Below are positions 54,988 to 64,000 of a DNA stretch of 64,000 nt, piece after piece. The stretch's first letter is position 1; the number at the start of each line of letters is the position of its first letter. The position numbers were made by a program, and so were the translations under genes. The DNA lies in NCBI GenBank assembly GCA_033807775.1, contig CM066327.1, positions 93,456,295 to 93,520,294 on the forward strand, written 5' to 3'. This stretch comes from Saussurea involucrata (taxonomy: Eukaryota; Streptophyta; Magnoliopsida; Asterales; Asteraceae). The notes beneath the pieces were generated by a model, which was not told where the DNA came from, did not search any database, and saw only the letters and a list, made by a program, of their open reading frames with translations.

Positions 54988-55698
54988 TGTTAAAAATGCC
55001 TCAAATTTTGGTCTGCTCGCGGGCACACGCCTAATTGCTCGTGGGCACGCCAAACATGCATTTTGGAGGCAGAAGATTTGGTCACAGGCTCGAGCTTTAA
55101 AGAGCGCGAGTGCGAGCACTGTTCACAGTTTCCCAAAAAGTGATCTTTCCATCAGATTTGCTTTTCCCTATTATAAGGGATTGTGTCCCCTTTGATATCC
55201 TCTCATTGGGCCATAAAAATCTGATTATACATGCTTGGAAGACGCATCTTTGCCAACTACTTCTTTCACCAAAATGGCTTCTTCAAGATCACACTCCATT
55301 GATCTCGTTTGAGTGCTTTCCCAAAATAGCTAGAGCTTTGGGCATAAAAACCCAGTTGAAGAACATGTTTAGATATCACCCATTTTATCATTTCTATCTC
55401 CAAATACACACACTCAACATAGTTGGGATTCTACTCCTTCAAGAAGTTTGTAATCTTCATCTTTCAGTAGTGGATTTCTTTCGGTGGTCTCCTCCACCCG
55501 TGGTTTTCTCCCGATTTGGGTTTCCACGTAAATCTTGGTGCTGTCTTCTAACTCTATCTCTTTAATTTATGTTGGCCTTATATTTAGAATCATTATATTT
55601 ATATGTTTTGATAATATTGTCTTATACATTAAGAACACCCTTGAGTGTTCAAGGTAAGGATTTATTGCGATCACTAACTTATCCCTTGTTTGACTTTG
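54988..55698 (+). repeat. Element A 3' LTR, 3'-truncated
   Basis: Starts TGTTAAAAATGCC. Homology to the 5' LTR ends at CTTGTTTGACTTTG (55685-55698), where Harbinger transposase sequence begins; the last ~60 bases of the LTR are lost. Confidence 0.85.
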
Positions 55699-56449
55699 AA
55701 CCTTTTTATTTTAGGGTCTGATGTATGTGAAAAACTTGTCATGATCGTAGCCCACTCCGAATATATGCTGTCACCAAGATAACATCCCTTATTATATTCT
55801 GTTCCATTCACGGAAAATTGTACTTGTGGAGCATAACCTTCTAAAACATTATTAAACGTGGGAGACTGATTTAGGACATTTATATCATTGTTAGAACCTG
55901 TAACACCAAAAAACGCATGCCAAATCCATAAGTCCTGAGATGCAACTGCTTCCAACATAATTGTCAGCACACCATGATCACCTTGTGTAAATTGACCTTT
56001 CCAACGTACAGGACAATTTTTTCATTTCCAATGCATAAAATCAATACTTCCTAAGACACCAGGAAACTTAAGGTGTTCGGAATGTAAATGTAGTATACGT
56101 TGGACGTTGTGAGTGGTAGGCCTTCTTAGGTATTGACCTCCAAATACTTTAATAACAACCGACAAAAAAACTTTAGACATTCAATGGCAGTGCTTTTGTC
56201 GATTTGTATGTACTCGTCTATATAGTCAGCAGGTGTACCATAAGCTACTTGCTGGATCGCGGCAGTGCATTTTTGTAGTGGAGACAGTCTAGTTCTACCA
56301 ATTGCATCAACCCTCATTTGAAAATACTCTGAATGATTAGAGAGACATTCGATAATTCGAAGAAACAATTCTTTGGTCATCCGAAACCCTCTTCTAAACA
56401 TAGAAGATGGATAGATCGGATTATCTGCAAAATAATCTTTGAAGAACAC
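55685..56449 (-). pseudogene. PIF/Harbinger transposase, broken
   Basis: The N-terminal part (56449 to 56126) reads RRGFRMTKELFLRIIECLSN, RTRLSPLQKCTAAIQQVAYG and DEYIQIDKSTAIECLKFFCR, typical of the plant transposon protein family. After a stop, another frame gives FPGVLGSIDFMHWK with the first catalytic D and then a stop. The 55970-55685 frame reads IWHAFFGVTGSNNDINVLNQ with the second D, and YNKGCYLGDSIYSEWATIM. It ends at FKVKQ; the usual ESARKDVERAFG part with the catalytic E is missing. The enzyme would cut and join element ends at TWA targets but is inactive here. Confidence 0.88.
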
Positions 56450-56459
56450 GTATATAACT

Positions 56460-56690
56460 AGTTTGGTGGGGTAAATGTAGGTTGGTGGTAGTTGGGGTAA
56501 ATGTATGTTGGTGGTAGTTTGGGGTAAATGTATAGGTTTGTAGTCATATATAATAATTAAAATTACTGAAATGAAATGAAAATTACATTACTTAAAATTA
56601 CAGAAAGGAAAATTACATTAATTAAAATTACGGAAATGAAAATTACATTAATTATAATTACGGAAAATGAAAATTACATTAATTAATACC
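56460..56690. repeat. Tandem repeats between Harbinger genes
   Basis: Three units of GGTGGTAGTTGGGGTAAATG (about 26 bp, 56460-56525) and four to five units of AAATGAAAATTACATTAATT (about 29 bp, 56553-56690). Both lie in the intergenic part of the element. Confidence 0.75.
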
Positions 56691-56872
56691 ATATTTTCCT
56701 TTGATATCGGCATACAACATGTTATGGATGGATAATTGTTGTGATGTCATATGGATGTATTCTGTGTAAGGACGAGTAGATCATCTCATTTTCGCTTCTC
56801 TTGGTTTGCTTGGTTGCCGATCTTGAGGTTTTCATTTAGGTCTTTTAATTCCTCTCTAATGGCCTCCAATTT

Positions 56873-57554
56873 TTAATGTCGGACAGTGCTCAGATTCTTC
56901 AATTTTTCTTGAATGGCATGAACTCTGTCATGTGCATGTGATTTTTCTTTTCCTTTCCTCCAAGCTGCTTCTGTTCCAATTGGTCGAACTTCTACTTCAA
57001 CATCATTGGTATTGATGCTTGTATGAGTATTCGTTGATGATGTGTAAGTACCCGATGCCGAGGTCTTCGCTCTTTTTCCTGGAATATTAATGGAGCTTCC
57101 ACCTCTCCATTTTGGTTCATCCTTAACCATTCTCCACACATGCTCATATCTAAATTGATTTTTGAGTTCGGAGTAGTAAACTTCCTGAGTTTTTTCCATA
57201 ACTTGATCATCGGACCACCACTATGATGCTCACTTTTTAATCGAATAAAACCTTGATTGAAGTCATTTACTTGAGGATTTATCCTATAGAAAATGGTGGA
57301 ATTGCAGAAAAGTCTTTTGGTGCATTCGGTGTGGGTTGTGATGGAAATGTAGGCATATATGGAGTTGATGTGAACATAGAATATTGAGTGTTTGGCAGAA
57401 ATAAAAAACGACTAACATTCGACGTACCATGAGAAGAATCTTGAGTGTGTGCATAAAGCGGTGGAAATGGATATGGTAGAAAATTCGGTTGAACTTGTCT
57501 ATTTGTTGTATTTGGTGAACATGTATCACTGACGGGTGAGTTCAACGAATTCAT
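56873..57554 (-). pseudogene. PIF/Harbinger ORF1 (NAM-associated / SANT-like), broken
   Basis: The N-terminal frame (57554 to 57279) is Pro/Ser-rich (MNSLNSPVSDTCSPNTTNRQ). After a stop, a second frame holds YYSELKNQFRYEHVWRMVKD and EPKWRGGSS, then RPIGTEAAWRKGKEKSHAHD. This matches the C-terminal part of Harbinger ORF1 with its NAM-associated domain. The middle, which should hold the Myb/SANT fold, is largely missing (57210-57279). ORF1 proteins bind DNA and escort the transposase to the nucleus. A stop at 56873-56875 cuts the end. Confidence 0.8.
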
Positions 57555-57729
57555 AAATTATTTTGTAAGGTTAGGATTCATAGAAAGAGTTGAAGACTGG
57601 AAGATGTAATTTCAAATGATGTAGGTAATTTTTTATAGGTAAACATTGGTAATTAATTTGTATAATTGGAAGTTAGTAACTAAATTGTGTACGTAGAAGT
57701 TGAAATTAATTTGTGTAGGTAAAAAGTTA

Positions 57730-58491
57730 ATAATTAAGGGGAGATATATCAATGAAAGATAAAGGGGGAGAAATAACATAAAGATGAAAAGGGGAGATAA
57801 TTTGATTGATTCAATTTCAAGATAAAGAGAAAGTTTGTCGAAGTCTAGAAGATGTTTCAAGATGATTCGAGAGAGTTCGATGTTCAAAGATGTTCAAAGA
57901 TTGTTATTGTTCAAAGTTCAAAGAGATGAAGATACAAGGTTTAAGAAACTGTTTAAAGAGTTTGAGTTCAAACCTTCAAAGAATAAAGTTGCAAAGATCA
58001 AAGCTGCAAAGATCTGAAACTTGTGTTTAAGACTTGATGATGACAATTTGTTGAAGTTTAAATTCAAGAAGATTGACAGAGCTTCAAAGTTTAAAGCAGT
58101 CAAAGTTAAAGTTTTGAAGATCAAGAGCTGAAGACTGCTGCCAATTTTTTTTAAATCTTGAATCCAAAGGAGGAGAATGTTATCGCATTAAATTGTATTC
58201 AATATTTATTGTAAAAGTCTTGTAAAAGTCAATGTATGTCATAGTCAAAGTTGTTTAGTGTAATGTCAAACTAGCTTTAAAGTTTAATGTCTTGTAATCT
58301 AGTAGGTATAAATAGGCTTTGCTTAGTTGTTAAGAAAGGTTAGAGAGCTCATTTGTAATATCCATTGTAAGTTCTAGAGAGAGTTTAGTGAGAGAATCTT
58401 GAGAGAGAAAGCGTACAATTCTTATGTAAACTCTAGATTTTTCAAGATCAATGAATATGATGATGATTACCTAATAGATCTGGTGTTAACA
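57730..58491 (+). mobile_element. Element H: 3' end of another Sirevirus-like copia
   Basis: Bases 58178-58491 form a 314-bp LTR, TGTTATCGC to GTTAACA, with TATAAATA at 58307-58314. Upstream lie the polypurine tract AAAGGAGGAGAA (58166-58177) and further tracts near 57738, 57762 and 57789. The interior is dense in TTCAAAG variants with no gene. It shares AGGTATAAATAGG and GAGAGAGAATC-like strings with element B, so it is a distant relative. No 5' part is present. Confidence 0.7.
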
Positions 58492-59161
58492 TTTATTTTA
58501 TTAAATTATTTTTTAATTGATTATTAAATAGTCTTTCATTTAAAAAATCAAATGTGAATGGTCAATTAAATAATTACTCTACGAATTGTCCATCAATTAT
58601 TAATTAGTTTTTCATTTAGTTGATTATTAAATAGTTGGAATGGATGGCATGGACCGCTCCATGCAAATGGAGCGGTTTGCCATGTAAGAGCCTACTCAAT
58701 GGCAAAAAAAAATGATGGACCGCTTCTTATTTTCCACATGGCATTCATGAAACTCTCATTGGGGTAGCTCTTAAGGAGGTCTGAAAATTGAAACCTACCG
58801 TGAAAGGTGAAATCTACTTGTTATGCTTTCTTTACTTGTATGTTATGTAAGAATTGACTTTAGAGGTATGTAAAAATATGATATAAATAAAAGTAGGTTT
58901 GAAACCACCAAACTAAGGAAGACATGCATTTCTCACTTATACATGAAGCATACAAACATGTAATTAAGAGTCTTTCAAAGTTTATGCATAAAATTGTTGT
59001 ACATCATGCTTAAAGACTTGTAATTAAGACTTTTTTCCTAAATGCTTATTAATGTAGTATAAATAGATCAGGAAAGGAAGGAAAGTAGGGTTTCCTTCCA
59101 AGACCGGAGAAGGTAAAACTTTGGGCGGGATGCCACAGCATCAGCGGAGCGATTAAAAGCG
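58492..59161. other. AT-rich flank with hairpin and short repeats
   Basis: No gene. TTGATTATTAAATAGT occurs near 58516 and 58620. A perfect 10-bp hairpin (ACCGCTCCAT, loop GCAA, ATGGAGCGGT) lies at 58653-58676. AAGCG at 59157-59161 is the left flank, and possible target duplication, of element G. Confidence 0.6.
58687..58771. mobile_element. 85-bp MITE-like element
   Basis: Starts AGAGCCTACTCAATGG and ends CATTGGGGTAGCTCT. The termini are imperfect inverted repeats of about 15 bp, and TA lies on both sides (58685-58686, 58772-58773). Confidence 0.55.
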
Positions 59162-60136
59162 TGTTGATCCAAACCCTCAGTGATTTGATAATGACCCTCT
59201 CTTATATACTTAGTGAAAATTGTAAGTAAACAATATGTATCAGAGTTTCACTATCGCTGATAAGTACTAAGATCTTACAGTACCGCTGATAGGAACTCTC
59301 GCTCTTTAGATTTAACATTCATCGAAACTGTTCACCATTAATGCTCTGAGTCTGTTCAGTCATTATGATGATCGCTGATAAGTTAGTTGTTTACTTATGA
59401 TCCCTGAAGACAAGTTTCACGTCAACAAAGGTTCTACGCTGAAGTCGAAGATCAAGCTCAAGAACCAGCGACAAGTCTCCTAATGAACTGATGCGGATCA
59501 TCGAAGACTCAGATTTCTCCACTCAACGTGAAGTATCAAGTACAAGACTTCAGCTATCTCTGAACTTTATCATTCGCTGAATAGATAATGATAATGCTCT
59601 GAATCAACGAAAGCTTATCATGAAGTCCTCCGTACAGAGTACTTTTGTCTTAACCACTCTTGCACGACTCCGTACGAAATGTCAGAAAAGAACCTCCGAA
59701 TGTCTGAAATCGTACAACCACTCTGATACTACACTGTTCATCCATGAGGCTACTAAGGTTGTCAACAAAGGTCAATGACATGCAACCAACCAGCTGATGA
59801 CACGTGTAAAGTGTATACTGACTTGCATTAAATGCATGTAGTATATAAAGAGATGAACCCACTTCTTTTGAAGTAACTTGCTAACTCTGGACAAGTTCAA
59901 TCTCTTATCTCAAGATAGGTTATTATTAGTAATTTCCTTATCTCTCTTAGTGCAAGAAACCTTAGTGTTCCAACTTGTTTAGATTTAGGTTTATCCTTAA
60001 TCTTGTTTCCGCAACAAGCTGTAAATTGTTAATGATTTATCAATAAACAATTTAGAAAAGTAAATTATGTGTTTTTGTATTCAACCCCCCCCCCCCCCCC
60101 CCTTCTACAAACTTGTATAGGCCTTCGGGACCAACA
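59162..60136 (+). repeat. Element G 5' LTR
   Basis: 975 bp, TGTTGATCCAAACCC to GGGACCAACA. CACGTG at 59801, TATATAAA at 59842-59849, 18 C at 60085-60102. Clearly diverged from the element C LTRs, including many small indels. Confidence 0.92.
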
Positions 60137-60138
60137 AG

Positions 60139-60150
60139 TGGTATCAGAGC
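60139..60150 (+). other. Element G primer binding site (initiator tRNA-Met)
   Basis: TGGTATCAGAGC, exact. Confidence 0.92.
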
Positions 60151-60216
60151 GGATTTGTTTAATCTCATAAACAAGATCTAATCTAAGATATTTCTCTTCC
60201 TTGCTATTATCTGAAA

Positions 60217-62604
60217 ATGGCCACCAACACAAACACAAATTATATAGACAATGGTTCTCTTGCTAAACCCCCTAGATTTTCCAAAGATAACTTCAACTTA
60301 TGGAAAAATAGGATGACACTCTTCTTAGAAGGTGTAGACCCTACTATGCCTTACTATCTCGAGAATGGTCCATTCATCCGTGTAAGAATTTATGCTGTTG
60401 TTCCAGCCGCTGAGAATAGACCTGCTATTCCAGAAAGGCTGGTCCCTAAGGAAATCTTTCAATGGACTGACGAAGATAAGAAGAAAGTGGCTATGGATAC
60501 AAAAGCCAGATCCATACTATCCATGGCCCTTCCTGACGAAGTCTACCATTCCGTCATGAATCTAAAAACATCAAAAGCCATGTGGGACACAATATGTGTT
60601 CAGTATGAAGGAACGTCTGAAGTCCAGGACTCAAGAAAGATCAACCTGGTAAGACAATACGAAAGCTTCATTTCTGGTAAGAATGAATCTCTCTCTGAAG
60701 TTCACCAACGTTTTAATTGCTTAATTATAGATCTAAAAACTGTTGGTAAGGAATATTCTAACTTTGAAGTGCTGACAAAGTTTCTAGAATGTTTACCTGA
60801 AAGCTGGGACAATTATTCCATGTGTCTCAAGCTGTCAAAGGATCTAAAATCAATGACCCTTTCAACCTTATATGGCACGCTGCTGAATCATGAGCAATCG
60901 AGCCATCTTAAGAAGAATCTTGTAAAAGATTCCCAAAGCACCCCTGTTGCTTTAATCTTAGAGGAACCTTCTACTCAGCGACCCTCGGTCACTATCACTG
61001 AGTTAGAAAGTAACTCTGAAAGGTCATCAGATTCTGATTCTTCAGATGATGATGAATCTTTGGCTCTCCTAACTAAAAAGTTCAGGAGATTTGCCAAAAA
61101 GAAAATGTTTAGAAAGAACAAACCTCTTTCCATAACTGACAAACCTATATCATCAGCTTTTGTTGATAAGGCTACTGCTACTTGTTTTAACTGCGAAAAG
61201 GCAGGACATTTCGCTAACCTCAGCTTTTACAAAGAAATCCTTTGTTCCAAGGAATAAAGATGACAAATATTCAAAGCTGAAAGAAAAATATGCTAAGCTG
61301 AAAAGCTTAAAGAAGAAGAGTAAAGGCCTGATGGCTAACTATGATTGGGCTGCTTCTGATGAAGAAGCATCATCATCTGACTCTGAAGATGATGAAGCAA
61401 ATCTATGTCTTATGGCCAAGATTGAAGAAGAGGAAGAAAGTTCAGACATTCCCTCCACTTCAACCTCTGCTATTCAGGTATCACCTTCCTTCTTTACCAA
61501 TATTGCAAATATTGATGAAGCTGATAGTCTCCGTAAGATCGATCTCTTGACTAGAAGTTTATACGAAGCCATAAACGGCAAAACTGTGGTTGAAAACCAA
61601 AACCTTGATCTCGCTTAAAAGCTTAAAAACTGCCACCTTCAAATAGAAAAGCTTTCTAAAATTGAAGAAGATTTTAAAGATCAAGTATATTTAAATCAGC
61701 TAGTCAAAATCGAACGAGCAGAAACTATCGCTGCATTAAAAGCTGAAAAAGCTACTGTTGAAGGATGGTGTAATTCTTCAACAAAGATCAATGAGATAAT
61801 AAAGTCTCGGATTCCCCTAAGTGATAAACGTGGTCTGGGTTACAAATATGATACTCCAAAACCAACCACTGAGCGTTCAATGCTTGAATTTGGAACGTTC
61901 GTATCCTCAGTCGCTGATACTTCATCTTCTCAGTGCTCCTCGACCAATACACCAATCCCTGAGGAAACTCCTACCTCCTCAAAAGGCAAGGAGAAAATGG
62001 TTTATTCAAAACCTACCTCTGTCTCTAAAGACAAAGGTAAAGGAATTGTTATTTACCAGAATCCTCAGAAGGTACCTTAGTACCAAAGCTGAATGCTTCT
62101 AAAACTTCAGTGACTCATCCATCTGGATCAAGGAAACAGATATCTGGATCTATTCAGCGATCTACTCCTAGACTCAGATTGGATGTCCTTGGTAAGAAAT
62201 CTGAAAAACTGAATGTTCGTCCCATTTCTAAAGCCAATAGTTTACTTGGTGCTGGCACTTCTAATTCGAAATCAAAAGCTCAGCATTCAAATGGTCCTAG
62301 AACTACTTTTAGTTATAGGAAATGTTATCACTGTGGACTTACCGATCATATTGCTAGTAAGTGCCCCACAGCCACCAAAGCTGAGAAGATAGCTAAGGTG
62401 AAGATTGCCCCCAAGGCAAAGAAGACCAACCCTGGTGCAAATCGGGTCAACGTGAATCCTACCACTGAGGTTAAGAAATTAACCAAAGTGAAGAAAGACA
62501 AAGCTGAATCTTCAAATGCTGCGAAGACTGCTGAATCTTCCATTCCAACTAATTCCACTGACAAATGTATATACATGGTTAAGTGGGTACCCAAGAAAAA
62601 CTAA
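60217..62604 (+). pseudogene. Element G gag, broken by frameshifts
   Basis: The frame starts MATNTNTNYIDNGSLAKPPR and runs in frame 1 to about 61218 through the UBN2 capsid (NLWKNRMTLFLEGVDPTMP). At the first knuckle, CFNCEKAGHFAN, a deletion shifts to frame 2 and removes the last cysteine. Frame 2 continues through the acidic and coiled segments with a TAA at 61616 and reaches about 62080. Frame 1 resumes to 62604 with SIQRSTPRLRLDVLGKKSEK, the second knuckle CYHCGLTDHIASKC and the terminal KWVPKKN. Layout and length match element C gag. Confidence 0.9.
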
Positions 62605-62622
62605 TCCTCCTTTGTATTGCAG

Positions 62623-64000
62623 GTTAAGAAGGGTATCTGGTATCCCGATAGCGGATGCTCTAGACACATGACTGGAAAGAAAAACCTGCCCGCTGAATAC
62701 AAGGAAGAGAAGGGTCCCTCTGTGACTTTCGGTGGAAATGGAAAAGGACATACCCGAGGGTATGGTGTACTTTCAAATGGTACAACCTCCTTCAGAAGAG
62801 TGGCATATGTTGAAGGGCTGAAGCATAATCTTCTAAGCATCAGTCAGCTTTGCGACATGGATAACAAAGTAATATTTACTAAGGAATCCTGCTTTGTCGC
62901 TGACAAAAAAGAGAAGATAGCTCTCAGCGGTTATCGTTTGGAAAATGTTTATGTAATAAAAATGGACTCAACAACCACTGAGAACTCCTGTTTCTTCTCA
63001 AAGGCCTCATCTGATGTCAACTGGCTATGGCATAAGAGGCTATCTCATCTAAATTTCAAGACACTGGACACTCTTTCTTCAAAAGAGTTAGTCACTGGTC
63101 TACCTCAGCATTCATATGCCAAAGAGTCTTTATGTTCAGCGTGTGAAAAACGGAAGCAGCCCAAAGCAAGCTTTAAATCAAAGCAAGTTTCATCAGTGTC
63201 ATCTTCTCTACAACTACTCCATATGGACTTGTTTGGCCCTGTTAACAAACAATCCATCGCTGGAAAGAAATATACGCTGGTCATAGTTGATGAATTCTCT
63301 CGCTTCACTTGGGTAATGTTTCTCCGTTCTAAGAGTGACACCCCTGAAGAACTCATCACCTTTGTTCGGAAGATGGAAACCCTGAACAATCTGACCGTTC
63401 GCTCAATAAGGAGTGATCATGGGACTGAATTCAAAAACAGTTTTCTTGATTCCTTCCTTGAAAGTAAGGGTATTTCTCACAACTTCTCTTCAGTGAGAAC
63501 ACCGCAACAAAATGGAGTCGCTGAAAGAAGAAATAGAACAATTATTGAAACTGCACGTTCAATGCTCAGCGATTCTCACCTGCCTACTCAGTTTTGGGCA
63601 GAAGCTGTCAACACTGCTTGTTTTACACAAAACAGGTCGCTGATAGTTAAAAGATTTAAAAAGATAGCCTATGAACTCTTTCATGGGAGAAATCCTTCAA
63701 TCAGCTTTCTTCACATCTTTGGATGTCAGTTATTCATACTGAACAACAGAGATGCTCTTGGAAAGTTTGATCCTAAGGCTGATGATGGAATCTTTCTTGG
63801 ATACTCCTCAGTTTCCAAAGCCTTCAGATTCTTCAATCGTAGAAGACAAACTGTAAAAGAAACTATTCACGTCACGTTTGACGAATCCCGTTCAGCGAAC
63901 TCTAAACCGTCCGCTGATACTGAAGAACTGAATCAATGGATGTTTTCTCATCTTGGTGATTCAGAAGATTTTCCCACTCCTCATGCTCATCCAGTAGAAG
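62623..64000 (+). CDS. Element G pol, N-terminal part, open to the window end
   Basis: Frame 1 runs without a stop from the valine at 62623 to the last base, about 459 codons. It lies in the same frame as the gag end, separated only by TAA (62602-62604) and six codons, so readthrough or splicing could join them. Protease: WYPDSGCSRHMTG, where Leu next to the catalytic D has become Pro. Pre-integrase zinc domain: LWHKRLSHLNF and LCSACEKRK. Integrase: D in HMDLFGPV, D in RSDHGTEF, E in PQQNGVAERRNR, and C-terminal FGCQLFILNNRDALGKF. The catalytic triad of integrase is intact. Reverse transcriptase should follow beyond the window. Confidence 0.9.

Larger units (their letters stand above)
3539..55698 (+). 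mobile_element. Element A: old Tork/Tnt1-like copia, split by later insertions
   Basis: LTRs at 3539-4235 and 54988-55698 begin TGTTAAAAATG and share CTCAAATTTTGGTCTGCTCG. Between them, in order and on the same strand, are the primer site, gag, protease, integrase, reverse transcriptase and RNase H of one copia polyprotein, cut at 6213/51032 by solo LTR S1 and at 52821/54509 by solo LTR S2. Without those insertions the element would be about 5.5 kb. Its LTRs differ by several indels and every domain carries stops or frameshifts, so it is clearly older than the elements inserted in it. Confidence 0.85.
55685..57560 (-). mobile_element. PIF/Harbinger DNA transposon, truncated
   Basis: On the minus strand ORF1 (57554 to 56873) precedes a DDE transposase (56449 to 55685), the usual pair for plant PIF/Harbinger elements. 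The transposase is cut before its third catalytic residue by the element A LTR. The right terminus was not found; sequence beyond 57560 merges into element H. The left terminus may be at 3238. Confidence 0.78.
59162..64000 (+). mobile_element. Element G: Sirevirus-like copia of the element C family, cut by the window end
   Basis: 5' LTR, primer site, gag and the first 1.4 kb of pol are in the window. The sequence is closely similar to element C throughout, but pol has no stop in the visible part. The rest of pol, the aORF and the 3' LTR lie to the right. Confidence 0.92.

Overview
The window is a stretch of plant nuclear heterochromatin made almost entirely of transposable elements. Evidence for a plant: initiator-Met tRNA primer sites of Ty1/copia type, large Sirevirus-like copia elements with coiled-coil Gag and an extra gene after pol, a PIF/Harbinger element with a NAM-type ORF1, a plant L1 LINE tail with an RVT_3 RNase H, and a CDC48 gene fragment. 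The Sirevirus proteins look like those common in Asteraceae, but that is an impression I could not test. I found no intact host gene, no rRNA or tRNA gene, no CRISPR array and no bacterial-type operon.

Layout. 1-715: tail of an old copia element (RNase H end and LTR remnant). 832-1323 (minus): CDC48 fragment. 1431-1741: small inverted-repeat element. 2261-3193: 5'-truncated LINE with target duplication and poly(A). 3238-3538: probable terminal part of a PIF/Harbinger element whose coding part reappears at 55685-57560 (minus). Between the two lies one nested stack. Element A (Tork/Tnt1-like copia, LTRs 3539-4235 and 54988-55698) is split by a solo LTR S1 (6214-51031) and a second solo LTR S2 (52822-54508). 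S1 is split by solo LTR F (7969-8515) and by element B (minus strand, 8665-50027). B contains element C (15078-28043), element E (28053-33703) and, inside its own 5' LTR, element D (34755-49931). Right of the stack are the 3' end of another element H (57730-58491), a hairpin and a tiny MITE, and element G (59162 to the window end), a close relative of C.

Most joins were placed by TG...CA LTR ends and 5-bp target duplications: ATATG for S2, CTAAA for B and ACTTA for D are perfect; F, S1 and C match at 4 of 5.

How the genes work together. Autonomous Sireviruses C, D and G carry gag, then pol (protease, integrase, reverse transcriptase, RNase H). C and D also carry a separate downstream gene (called aORF here) that lies about 1 to 1.4 kb past the pol stop and has its own TATA box and GACGTC element. 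B and E have LTRs, primer site and polypurine tracts but no capsid domain and no pol; they keep only the coiled-coil late-Gag segment. In E this is an uninterrupted 493-codon frame. They look like non-autonomous parasites that use the proteins of elements such as C, D or G. D is the best-preserved full-length element: pol has a single nonsense codon, gag three, and the LTRs differ by about 1.4 percent by eye.
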